Source: Apostichopus parvimensis
Taxonomy: Eukaryota > Echinodermata > Holothuroidea > Aspidochirotida > Stichopodidae
Length of the DNA: 20,198 nt
Assembly (NCBI GenBank): GCA_000934455.1
Contig: KN889501.1
Coordinates: 14,293 to 34,490, forward strand
Reading direction: 5' to 3'
Shown: piece after piece, positions 1 through 9,623 of the stretch
How the letters are laid out: every line of letters starts with the position of its first letter
Position numbering within the stretch: the first letter of the stretch is position 1
Made by a program: the position numbers and the translations under genes
Notes under the pieces: generated by a model
Databases searched by the model: none
What the model was told of the DNA's origin: nothing
What the model saw: only the letters and a program-made list of their open reading frames with translations

Positions 1-265
1 CTTAATGTCTTCCAAATACCAAGAGGCTCAAATTACACTGTGAATAATGTTGAAATGATTTGAATCATCAAATGTGACTAGAAAGCAGCTTTTCTCGTTA
101 AAGTTGAAGTTTTTTGTGCGGCAATGTAAGTGATGAATTTGGAATAAACAAATACGAGAACACCAGAGCAATAGTTATCGAACAACCAATCGAACAACTA
201 AGTTAAGTGGAATCTGATATTTTTTTATTTTAAAGCTTTGTCATGTTTTCTTGTGTGCATCTGTG
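1..265. other. Non-coding sequence, probably PARP intron
   Basis: AT-rich sequence with stops in all frames. A donor-like ATGTAAGT near position 124-131 was tested as the end of an upstream PARP exon, but the frame that would join the next exon in phase 0 is stopped. I see no WGR-domain or other PARP coding here, so this is most likely intron upstream of the first visible exon. Confidence 0.5.
258..265. repeat. Left target-site duplication of the hAT-like MITE
   Basis: CATCTGTG, identical to 608-615 on the other side of the element. Confidence 0.85.
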
Positions 266-607
266 CAAGGGCGTAGGAACCGGGGGTGCTGGGGGGGCAC
301 CAGCCCCCCCAGTGAAAAATATGGGGGGGCGGAAGTATCATTCCGCCCCCCGCTCCGCAAGTCAGAAAACCCCTTTTTCATTTCCAAATGAGAAAAAAAT
401 CTCATTTGGAGCACCAAATTGCATCTAAGGCCAGGTGAAAATGCAAAATTATTTACAAAATGGAGTGGGTGTTGAAGTGTGCTATTGCACCAAATTGCAT
501 CTGAGGCCACCTGGAAATGCAAAAAAATTCCCTCCCCTTAGAGCCCTCCCCCAGGCCGGCCATCAGTCTTCAGCCCCCTCACTCAAAAGTACCTTCCTAC
601 GCCACTG
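266..607. mobile_element. Non-autonomous hAT-like MITE, 342 bp
   Basis: The left end CAAGGGCGTAGGAA (266-279) and the reverse complement of the right end, CAGTGGCGTAGGAA (594-607), match at 12 of 14 positions. They resemble the CAGGGGCGTAG ends common in hAT transposons. The element is flanked by an exact 8-bp duplication, CATCTGTG, at 258-265 and 608-615, the length hAT transposases make. The body is G- and C-tract rich, contains an 11-bp inverted repeat (383-393 with 400-410) and two copies of a roughly 37-bp segment (411-448 and 487-523). No transposase frame is present, so it would need one supplied in trans. It lies just upstream of a PARP exon, inside the presumed intron. Confidence 0.85.
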
Positions 608-615
608 CATCTGTG
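608..615. repeat. Right target-site duplication of the hAT-like MITE
   Basis: CATCTGTG, identical to 258-265. The exact match suggests a fairly recent insertion. Confidence 0.85.
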
Positions 616-675
616 TCTGAAAGAATTCTGTGCAATGAAGTAATATCTCAATGTTACTGGATTGTCTTTCTACAG

Positions 676-3600
676 ACGCAACTGGAACCTTTGGAGGATG
701 TTCAGAGGTGTTGTGAAATTGACATGAAAGCAATGCCATTTGGAAGACTTGACGAAGACGTCCTCTCGAAAGCAAAAGGGAAACTGGAAGCTATAAGGTA
801 AACATTTTATGAGTTGGAAACAAAGACAATGTCATTCTTGAAGTAGCTGACGAAACTGAGTTGTGTATTTGCATTGTAATTTACCTAGCCATTAACACGT
901 GTGAACAAAACACTGCATTATTAGTTAGTTGTGTCAATGTATTAAAATACAACAGTTGCTTTTAAAATCTTGAGAATGTCAATTGCCTTTCAAAATAAAC
1001 ACTTACAGTTTAGACCTACTACAGTTTTAAAGCAGAGGTATGGAGCCTAACCTTTTCTGTATATAAGAATTGGGGCTAATGCTTTCATTGCCATTTGACT
1101 CTAGTAGATAAAAGGACAGGTAATTACACTCTTTTAGGTGAGAAGTTTGTAGGGGACATTACAACTGATAATCTGGTAATCTGATAATCCGATCTGGTAA
1201 ATCTGGCCTAATATAGAATATGGTTATGCATCATAACCAGTTTCTTTCACCGTTTGTGGGGTTATTTAGTTGCAATTGAAAGTACATGAAGTCAGCTCAT
1301 ACATACTCAATACATCATTAGAGAAAAACAAGAAAAGCCTAAAATGGTATTAATCAGCGAGTATGTAATATCATTCACCATGCTTAATTGGTATTAATCA
1401 GCTAGTATTTTGTATCATTGACCATGCTTAATTGGTTGTTGCACTTGATCAAGCCATAAACTGGGTGGGGTGCTGTGCTACTGCACTTGAATGGGTGTTG
1501 TAGTGGACTGAGTGTTGTTCTTGAGTTTTGTTTATATTGGGTGTTTTACAGGCTTGGTGTTGTACTTGAGTGTTGTACTGGATTGGGTGTTGTACTTGAG
1601 GTGTGTTTTTACTGGGTTGGGTGTTTTACTGGGTTGGGTGTTGTACAGGAGTTTTGTCATGGGTTCAGTGTTGTAGTTTAGTTTTATACTTGACTGATGT
1701 TATACTTCAGTTTTAGACTAGATTAGAGACTGCACCTATTTCAGATCCTAAAAGTTATCGTGGGTTTGCAAGAGAACGACTTTCCCAGTTTTCACGAAAC
1801 TGATTTGTAACAATATTTCTGTCTTGTTTTTTTCGTTTTGCAGAGGTCTGTTGACAGATTTCAAGAGGGAGGAGACAAATGGATTGGAAGAACTTAGGAA
1901 AAAGAATGCCAAGATGCAAGATATTATGGAGAAGGTAGTTATTAATAGACTCCCTTGAGGATTATAAAATGGTGTATCAAGTGAATGTTTTACACACAAC
2001 GCTAGAAGTTGAGCTCAACTCAATATCCTAGACATAAATTTGTACAATGAATATGATCAAAGATCATATACACAACTCTGTACTCAACTGGGTTTTGAGA
2101 GGGACAGACCAAATGTTTTTTGATATGTTGAATGTCTGGCTTGACTTAATTTGTTGATAAGATATGTGACCAAACACTTTTTGCAAGGTTACCAAGGTGA
2201 CCATTTCACTTATTCATAGTGAGGAGGCTTTAATGTATTTATTAAATCACTGCTATTTCTGTTGCTTTTCGTTTCTCTAGGTTTCTGATCTTACGATGGA
2301 TTACTACCAGTTAATTCCATACTCAGAGTTCAATCCTAGTGAAATGCTGCCGCTTCACACTATGGTCAACCTTCAACAAGCAGAGAGAGTGATTGAAACA
2401 TTACTAGCGTTGGAACTCACAGGGAACATACTCCTCGGTGCCACATACCACTATAAAGGTAAATTAGACAGTCCTGGGCTGTTGGTGTTGTTGTTGGTGT
2501 TTCAGTTACTAAACAGGCAGGCAGGGAAGATATACTAAGGAGAAGTTTTTTGAAAATTGTGAAAATTAGAGTGAAACAAATTCTGGAAAGGCAGAAGAAA
2601 ATCTCACATGGTATCGACTGGTAACACGTACAAACATTGTTGTATTTTGGTTTACCCATGAAATGTAGAAAACAGAGGAACTGAGACATAGTACAGTGTT
2701 GTATTGTGTGTTTTTTCCCTTGTACAGATGTAAACATCTTAGATTACACATTTGGAGCTCTAGAATGCAAGATGGACTCTCTGGAGAGGAATAGTGAGGA
2801 AGCCCAACTCATCCTCCAGCAGATTGCAAGTAGTGGCAGAGGTGAGAGCAGATTTCTTTGGGTAGGGCAAGAGGGGTGTGAGGACGGGGTTGATTAGGGG
2901 AGAAGAAGGTCAGAGGGATGTGAGGACGGGGTTGATTGGGGAGAAGATGGGCAAGAGGGGTGTGAGGACGGGGTTGATTGGGGGAGAAGAAGGGCAAGAG
3001 GGGTGTGAGGACGGGGTTGATTGGGGAGGAGAAGGTCAGAGGGGTGTGAGGACGGGGTTGATTGGGGGGAGAAGAAGGTCAGAGGGGTGTGAGGACGGGG
3101 ATGATTGGGGAAAAGAAGGTCAGAGGGGTGTGAGGACGGGGTTGATTGGGGAGAAGAAGGTGGTGTGAGGACGGGTTGATTGGGGAGAAGAAGGTCAGGG
3201 AGAAAGGATGTTTCCAGGTTTAGCCATGAGGGTGTCAGGATATTTAAAGGAATATTTATTTTTATTACAATTCCCTGTCAAAAAAAATGTGGAAGGAAAT
3301 GGGAAGAAGGCTTTGTTAGTCATTCCAGGCCTCGAAAGTTAGGCTGTTTACTAGCTAATAAAATGACTGTGGATTTTGCCATTTGCCAGTAGGTACAAAA
3401 GGATACTGACATTTTTTTTCTACCAGTAGAGATATGTTGCTTAATTTGTATTAGTTCAAAAATAATGCCAGTAGAAAATTGACTTTAGCAAGCAGATGTT
3501 TGAGGCCTTTTTTCTTTTTCCCTTCTTCTATCAAGTTTAGCAAATTGTGAAATTGTCGGGCTGGTACTATATATTATTTTACCGTCAAGTAGTTTGGAGG

Positions 3601-6600
3601 CTGTACACCAGAGTGTACTGTAATCTTGACACACCAAGATAGTAACCAACCTTGGTTACTATTGTTAACCCTGTCAATTGATGCACAAAGCCACTCTTCC
3701 TCAATAATCCTCCTTAGCTGGCTAGTCAGATAAGAGCAAGGAACATCGTTGACCATTAGATTCAGTCAAGTATTTGTTTTATGTATATAAGTTAATTGAG
3801 AGCCTGAAGTTTCTATATCTTGCTTCATCTTTCTTCTTCCAAGTCAGACAAAGCCCACAACGCTAGGATAGAAATTCACTTACTTTTACACATTGAACCT
3901 ACACAGGAATTTAGCAGTAGGTTAGCAGCTTGTTGTCAGGTTTTTTTCTCTCTTTGGTTTTAAGTTTTTGTAATATTTAGTAACAGCTAGCAGTCAGGAT
4001 GTAAGTACACTGTTAGCTGCTGGAATGTGTTACTTGAAAGAGTTTAAAGACAAAACATTTCTTATTTCAAAAGATTTTTTTGCCACCTTCCTGTACAAAC
4101 AAGGGATCAGAATGAATGTATTGCATCGTAAGAAAGTTGCCGGGTTGTTGTAATTGCTGATGAATATCACTTGTCCATTGTACATCACTTCACAGACGTC
4201 TACAGGAGTGTCAATGTCGAGGCCATTTATAAACTGACACGACGTGGAGAACAAGAACGTCTTAATTCACTAAACCTAGGTAATCACAAACTTCTCTGGC
4301 ACGGAATGAAAGCTGGCCACCTACTCAGTACGCTGAAAAGAGGTCTGGTCAGGTCGCCATCAGAAGTCACCTCCACCGGCATCATGTTGGGAGAGGTAAA
4401 TTTCTTGTTTTTTGATGATAGTTCACTGTGTAAGAAGTTACCTCTGCAGGCATTATGTTGGGAGAGGTAACTTGTTTTTTGATGATAGTTCACTGTGTAA
4501 GAAGTTACCTCTGCAGGCATTATGTTGGGAGAGGTAACTTCCTTAGTTCTTAATCATAGGTCACTGTGCAAGAAGTTACCTCTGCAGGCATTATGTTGGG
4601 AGAGGTAAATTTATCATGATGATAGTTGCTATGTAAGTTACCTCCCCAGGTAAACATGTTTGGAGAGGCAAGTTTTTCAATTAATTATCATAGCTTACTG
4701 TGTCAGACTTTACCTCCACATGTGTCATGTTGGGAGAGGTAACTTAGTTGTTAATCATAGGTCACTGTGTGAGAAGTCACCTCTACATGCATTATGTTGG
4801 GGCCTTTCATTAATCCCAGGAAGGTTGTCTCGTCTAATGAATATTTAAGTGGAGCCTCCTTGTGTTGTGCTTTCACGCCCTGTATATCGTATAAGACCGA
4901 TACAAGCTTCTGTGTGCTTTCCTTATTCCAGGGAATTCGTTTGTCCGACACATTCAGCAGAGGTTTACAGTATTGTGATGCCTACCAGAAGACATCTAAA
5001 GTCAAATTTATGCTGCTATGTGAGGTAAGTAAAAATGTCAAAATCTCAACTGACACATTACCTATTGGTTACCAGACAAATGCACAGTATTTAACGCACA
5101 GTATTTAACGCACAATATTTAACATAGAAATATTACTTTACACGATCTCTGGAGAGAATTTCACTGATTACTAGTTGTGTGGAAGATCACAAGTAGAACC
5201 GTTGGACAGTAAAGTCTGCACTACTCTTCATGGAATTATCATTTACTTGATATAGCACAGCAAAAGAGAATAAGCAGTTTGCCACTTCCCCAAATGTAAT
5301 GGTTTATATAATATTAATAATATTGAGGATTTATAAAGCGCAGACATATCCACCAATAAGGGTGCTCAAGGTGCATCACAATATTACCCTGGTCAACGAT
5401 AACCTGTCAAACATAGAGACAATCCCTCCACATGGCAACAGCTAAACAGCGCCCAGCTGACAGTTTTATCTCATAGGTCCCCATTTATACACTTGGATGG
5501 AGAGAGGCAATGGAGATAAAGTGCCTTGCCCAAGGACACAAGGTAATGACCAGGACTAGAACCTGCATACCTTAGATCACGAGTCCACTGCCTCAACCAC
5601 TTGACCACAACGCTCTCTCATATGTCACTTTTTTATATACAGATCGACCATTTTCTGCAATTTAAGATATAAAAATTAAAAAGGTGATGAACGACAAAGA
5701 ACTGCTAAATATGATTTGGACACAAAATTATTCTCTGTCTAGCAATGAAGGAGAACAGCCAATTTGTGAAGAAACTCTTTTCTTCTTTGGACCTTGTAAA
5801 GCAGCACATAACTATATTACAGCTTTGGTCAAATTGAAGTCCATGTCTAAACTTTGTCTATCCTTGTTTTTCTTATTTGATATTTAGGTTTCCCTTGGCA
5901 AGGAACACATTCCTGAGAAACCAGGAGACGGTCTTACAGAAGGTTTGCATCACATTAAAGGGGAGGGGAGTCTGTACCCTGATCCACGGTTTGACCTCAG
6001 GTTGCCATCTGGTAAGTGATCATTTAAAAAATAATATAATAACTTTGAAAACAATGCATTTGTCTTGTAAAAGACCTAGTAGTAGCTTATACAGATAATA
6101 TTCATAGGTGGCATGTAGTAGTGACCTGTTTAAGCGCCCCTCATTTAAAAAAAAAAAAAAATAAGAAAAAGAAAAAACCATAAACAAAATTCACTTCTTA
6201 GGTACACCTTTTACACAGTGATGTATAGTGTTACATAAGAATATTTTTTTTCGATCGAATTGCCCCATTGACAGAATACTTGCTAATTTCTCGTTCCATC
6301 CAACCCCCCCCGTCTCCCCATCTTAACATTTATTAATTATGACCGATATGTTCTGTTTTGTTTAATTTGTTTTTTTGTTTTGGCTCTTGAAGAAAATTTC
6401 CATCGTTGCACGTACGTTTGTAAGAAGAAGCTTATTCTCGATTTGCAATACTTTTGTTGTAAAAACTTTCAGGTGTTGTGATATCGATGGGGAAGCTGAT
6501 TCAGGGTAAGAGCAGCCTGGAATTCAACGAGTACGTCGTGCAGAAGGATTCCCAAGTACGTCTAAGGTATCTGCTGCAGTTTAACCAAGAGGAACATTAA
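676..6600 (+). CDS. Poly(ADP-ribose) polymerase, 3' part (8 exons, 349 codons, N-terminus outside window)
   Basis: Transfers ADP-ribose from NAD+ to proteins or DNA ends, normally in the nucleus. Exons: 676-797, 1844-1934, 2281-2458, 2728-2841, 4196-4395, 4932-5024, 5888-6011, 6473-6600; every junction is GT-AG and phases join (2, 0, 1, 1, 0, 0, 1). Residues 1-125 of this part match the PARP helical regulatory domain (MPFGRL at 20-25, ETLLALE in the last helix). Residues 131-349 are the ADP-ribosyltransferase domain: LGNHKLLWHG with catalytic His204 (codon 4300-4302), Tyr249 (4971-4973) in LQYC, and Glu327 (6529-6531) in FNEYVV. The frame ends at TAA 6598-6600. The regulatory domain points to the PARP1/2/3 type, but WGR and DNA-binding parts would lie left of the window, so no subfamily is named. 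Several pocket residues differ from PARP1 (see findings). Confidence 0.9.
1346..1433. repeat. 44-bp direct repeat, two copies
   Basis: Copies begin at 1346 and 1390 with GGTATTAATCAG and end CCATGCTTAATT. They differ at a handful of positions in the middle. Confidence 0.8.
1461..1727. repeat. Degenerate G/T-rich minisatellite
   Basis: Irregular repeats around a 17-18-bp unit such as TACTGGGTTGGGTGTTG. One frame stays open for 68 codons because the unit lacks stops, but the translation is low-complexity and lies inside an intron. Confidence 0.65.
1935..2280 (+). other. PARP intron after exon 2
   Basis: GTAGTT donor and GTTTCTCTAG acceptor. Phase 0. No repeat or gene seen within it. Confidence 0.8.
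2842..4195 (+). other. PARP intron after exon 4
   Basis: Donor GAG|GTGAGA and acceptor ATCACTTCACAG. Its first third is a 42-bp minisatellite (2880-3200). The rest (3201-4195) is AT-rich and shows no gene or repeat I recognise. Confidence 0.8.
2880..3200. repeat. 42-bp minisatellite, 8 copies
   Basis: GAGGACGGGG begins at 2880, 2922, 2964, 3007, 3048, 3091, 3132 and 3167, so spacing is 41-43 bp apart from a final 35. The strand is strongly purine-biased (GAGGACGGGGTTGATTGGGG core). Because 42 is a multiple of three, an artificial 14-residue repeat reads open on the + strand. Confidence 0.9.
4362..4801. repeat. Tandem array containing the PARP exon 5/intron junction
   Basis: About seven units of 63-71 bp begin at 4362, 4433, 4500, 4571, about 4634, about 4705 and 4772. 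The first unit spans the last 34 bases of exon 5 plus its donor. Later intronic units repeat GTTACCTCTGCAG, GCATTATGTTGGGAGAG and GTAA, so they carry copies of both the exon end and its 5' splice site. The last unit is cut off near 4801. Confidence 0.85.
5082..5123. repeat. 14-bp tandem repeat, three copies
   Basis: GCACAGTATTTAAC at 5082-5095 and 5096-5109, then GCACAATATTTAAC at 5110-5123. Confidence 0.9.
5305..5619 (-). mobile_element. tRNA-derived SINE, antisense
   Basis: Read on the - strand, the head carries RNA polymerase III promoter parts: A box TGGTCAAGTGG (5607-5597) and B box GGTTCTAGTCC (5563-5553, one base from GGTTCGANTCC), spaced as in a tRNA. A body follows with CCTTGGGCAAGGCAC and TAAATGGGGACC segments of a type I remember as common in marine invertebrate repeats, then an AT-rich tail of AAT/TAT units toward 5305. 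I could not fix target-site duplications, so the ends are approximate. Confidence 0.75.
6012..6472 (+). other. PARP intron after exon 7
   Basis: Donor TCTG|GTAAGTG and acceptor AACTTTCAG. Contains an A-rich run near 6146-6180 and a short C run near 6304. No gene seen. Confidence 0.8.
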
Positions 6601-6842
6601 AGTGGCGAACAAGATCTAGTAGGCAAGGCGCTGCCCCTCCTTGTAATTTGATGTGAATAGAATTGTACATAGATTGAATTAGGGTGGGTTTTTCAAGTCA
6701 ACTAAATGGGTGGTACTTCGGTTTAAAAATTTTTGTGGTGACGGCATGTTAGCGCCATATTTTGATATGAGGCATGTGGATGAGAGAAAAGTAATTTGTC
6801 AACTTTTTAAAGTTTTACTTAGGTGTTGTTCTTCTTTTTCTT

Positions 6843-6869
6843 GGGGTGGGGGGTGAGGGTGGGGAGGGG
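6843..6869 (+). other. G-quadruplex-capable tract in the PARP 3' UTR
   Basis: Five G runs of three to six, separated by one- to three-base gaps (GGGGTGGGGGGTGAGGG then TGGGGAGGGG), on the transcribed sense strand. Confidence 0.55.
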
Positions 6870-7180
6870 TTATTCTGTCTCTCTTTTCTCCTTGTGATGG
6901 AAAACTATTTGTGTGAATGTCTTCGGTCCACGTGTTTAAATTACTGGATGTATTTTTCTTCCCTTTTCAATTGAACAGTCAAGTTTGTGTCAAACTAATT
7001 TCATCAGAGCTAGTGATTTTGTTGTGTTTTTTGCAATTGAGACTTTACTGAGTTGCAGGACTGTCCCTTTTGTTGAATTACAGATGTAGTCTGAAACATG
7101 TTGCAATTGTTAGAATGAACAGTTGAATAGCTCAAAATGGGAACCAGAGTACAAAGAAGACTATTGTAGGAGGTACGTAA

Positions 7181-7620
7181 GGGATAAATGATCCCTTGTG
7201 CAGAAAGTTGTATATAGTACAATAGGGATAAATGATCCTTTGTGCAGACAGTTGTGATTAGTTTATAAGGGATACATGATTCCTTGTGCAGACAATTGTG
7301 ATTAGTTCATAAGGGATAAATGATCCTGTGTGAAGACAGTTGTATTTAGTACATTAGGAATAAATGATCCCTTGTGCAAACAGCTGTATTTAGTACATAA
7401 GGGATAAATGATCCCTTGTGCAAAGAGTTGTGATTAGTACATAAGGGATAAATGATCCCTTGTGCAAAGAGTTGTGATTAGTTCATAAGGGATAAATGAT
7501 CCCTTGTGCAAAGAGTTGTATTTAGTACATAAGGGTTAAATGATCCCTTTTGCAAAGAGTTGTGATTAGTCCATAAGGGATAAATGATCCCTTGTGCAGA
7601 CAGTTGTATTTAGTATGTAA
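7181..7620 (+). repeat. 44-bp tandem array, 10 copies, each with a hairpin
   Basis: The core GGGATAAATGATCCC or a close variant starts every 44 bp from 7181 to 7577 with no slippage, ten units in 440 bp. AAGGGAT and ATCCCTT flank a five-base AAATG loop. In units with CATAAGGGAT and ATCCCTTGTG an RNA stem of ten pairs including one G-U is possible. It sits in the presumed 3' UTR, 116 bp before AATAAA. Confidence 0.9.
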
Positions 7621-7735
7621 CAGATATTTTTCATGGTATGTAGTTTGCTAATTACTTTGCAACTTTGTAGCCAAAACAGGAGAAGAGGAGTTGGGGTGGT
7701 GAGATGAATCTGTTTTAATGTTAGCAATTATCTGA

Positions 7736-7741
7736 AATAAA
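7736..7741 (+). terminator. Candidate polyadenylation signal for PARP
   Basis: AATAAA within GAAATAAAAGC, the first canonical hexamer I find after the stop at 6600. Confidence 0.55.
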
Positions 7742-7760
7742 AGCATGTTCAGTCTATGAG

Positions 7761-9366
7761 CTAAGGATGATCCATTGTTTCATTTTCATCCCAGAATTTC
7801 AACCATAATTACCAATTTTTTCAGGATTTGATGAAAATTGGGGCCTTGCCTGTGAGAAACTGTGTTTATCAGGAATGTTAATTAAAGAGAGCGTATTTTC
7901 TTAAAATATGCCATTTTACAATGTTTCTATCATTTTCATAATCATTCATGCATGTCATTATATTCCCATGTACACCTTTTTCCTGCCAGAAATTTAATTG
8001 GGTTTTGAATAATACCTCAAAAACAAAAAGAAGAGAAAGAAAATGGTTTTCTGTTGAGATTTACAACCAGAAGTTTTAAGGCAATTTAGTGAAAATGCTT
8101 TTCTGCAAATGTTTACTAATAACTGTTATATTAAAGATAAAAAGAAAAACATCTATTTCCCTTTCAAAATTTGTTAATAATTTTACCTGCTACGTTTGTC
8201 TTCGTTATTTGCACATTCCGCTATTAAACCTGGTGGATCCTTGGCTTTTGCTTTAGCTACTTACACAAAAGAGAAAAAAAGAGTTGGGGGAGGGGGGTTT
8301 GGGGCTTGGAGGAGGGGTCAACTTTTAGTTCTCTTTGCTTGCAAGTGTAGTATTTTTAGTATATAATTATTTCTCTTTTCTGTTTTAGTTATTTTTAAAG
8401 AAAACCCAAGGAAGTTGAAAAATAAATTGAACATCAATTGATGAGTGTAATTGTTCTGTGCAAATTGACATGCAAACAATGCTAATATTTTTTGCCTTAT
8501 TTTTATAGCCACCCTCTGAACAACTAAGAATAGTATTCTTAACTTAAAAGATAATCTTGTGCAATCTAAGTGTAAATTCATTTGATCATACCCACAACAA
8601 CAAAATAAACCATTTGCAGTTCTCTTAAGCCCGGAAAATGGGCTCCATTGTATGTTCACAAATATCTAATTTGATATCCAACAAAAGTATTAATCATGTC
8701 ATTGAAGGCCTAGTACGTATTTTCCTGTTTCATATTTCATCCTCATTTTTGGCTTTATTTTCACTTTTTAAAGTATTTTTAAGCTGTTTTGTTACCTGAA
8801 ATATTCAACCAATTGTTGGCCTCTCTAAGATCCTACTCATTTTTCTACCTGCTATCAATGACAATAAACCAAAACATCACTATTCGAGGAACGTTAAATC
8901 TCCACTTGTGGGGAGTTTTGACCGTTTGTGCGTATGAAATGTATGTGTGTGTGTGAATGTGCATCATTTATGAAATGGAATGGAAAGGTTTAATCAAAGT
9001 CGGAATAAGGGCATGAGGCAAATAAAACTAGTTTTATATTCTGACGATAGATAGACAAATGACTTAATTTCCCATGACACAACTTTTACCTTCAAAATTC
9101 CTCATTTGCTCCATATGCTAACTGATAGTGTTGAGTGAGCATCAAGACATGGAGATAGGAGTGGGAGTGAGGGAGGGTTGGTGGGGGGGGCGGGGAGAGG
9201 TGAGGGATGGGTTTTTCAAGAAGGCTTTGGTGTAATATGATGTCATCATTTGTTTTCCTTAATAGTGTGCAGTAGTTAATTATCTTAATTCCTAATTAGT
9301 TCATTTTCATCAACAGTGTTCATATATGATAACTTGAAATAGGGATTATGTTCCAACAGTATGTGA
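7761..9366. other. Intergenic, no gene recognised
   Basis: AT-rich DNA with G-rich tracts at 8286-8317 and 9163-9212 on the + strand, both with at least four G runs and so able in principle to form quadruplexes. A 113-codon - strand frame (8318-8659) overlaps it but has no domain-like composition. Confidence 0.6.
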
Positions 9367-9412
9367 ATGTGCTGCAGTTTAGTCAAACTAATATTTCTTC
9401 CTTTTTGTACAG

Positions 9413-9549
9413 TAGATAGTATCAACATTGTAGGTAAGGGGCATGAACCTGGCATTAAAAATAGTAATGCTGCTAATGATAAAATTGTTACTAGAATCTT
9501 TTTTAAAGCAATTTCTGCCATCTTTGGAATACTGACCATTTTATATTAA
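9413..9549 (+). CDS. Possible terminal exon of an unknown gene (weak)
   Basis: A strong acceptor-like sequence, TTTCTTCCTTTTTGTACAG, ends at 9412. From it a phase-1 frame runs 45 codons to TAA at 9547-9549, starting with polar DSINIVGKGHEPG and ending with hydrophobic AISAIFGILTILY. AATAAA follows near 9589. This layout would suit a last exon encoding a GPI or membrane tail, but no upstream exons are visible and chance is a serious alternative. Confidence 0.2.
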
Positions 9550-9623
9550 ATTAAATTAACCTCTTTTTACATGTATGTGCTCTTTACTAATAAATTGTCT
9601 CTTTTTCAAGTGTTGTATTAACA

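Larger units (their letters stand above)
798..1843 (+). other. PARP intron after exon 1
   Basis: Donor AAG|GTAAAC and acceptor TTTTGCAG|AGG. It holds a 44-bp direct duplication (1346-1433) and a degenerate G/T-rich tandem repeat (1461-1727). Nothing else is recognisable. Confidence 0.85.
5025..5887 (+). other. PARP intron after exon 6
   Basis: Donor GAG|GTAAGT is a full consensus. It contains a 14-bp triple repeat (5082-5123) and an antisense SINE (about 5305-5619). The 5684-5887 open frame runs into the acceptor and has no protein-like features. Confidence 0.8.
6601..7760 (+). other. PARP 3' untranslated region (inferred)
   Basis: Runs from the stop codon to just beyond the first AATAAA I find (7736-7741). 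It contains a G-rich tract at 6843-6869 and the 44-bp hairpin array at 7181-7620. The end is inferred from the signal alone; an earlier cleavage site with a variant signal would leave the array out of the mRNA. Confidence 0.6.

Noticed and set aside
81-128. Possible upstream PARP exon ending at ATGTAAGT
   Set aside because: The frame needed to join the next exon in phase 0 has a TGA, and other frames show no PARP similarity.
241-522. 93-codon minus-strand frame
   Set aside because: Lies almost wholly within the hAT-like MITE and reads through its G/C tracts and inverted repeat.
517-675. Extension of the first visible PARP exon back to an ATG at 517
   Set aside because: A pyrimidine-rich acceptor ends at 675, and the upstream part is largely the end of the hAT-like element.
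2878-3168. Open frame with a 14-residue Gly/Glu-rich repeat
   Set aside because: It is the translation of a 42-bp intronic minisatellite and has no splice context joining it to the PARP exons.
8318-8659. 113-codon minus-strand frame
   Set aside because: Composition is typical of AT-rich chance frames and no family is recognisable.
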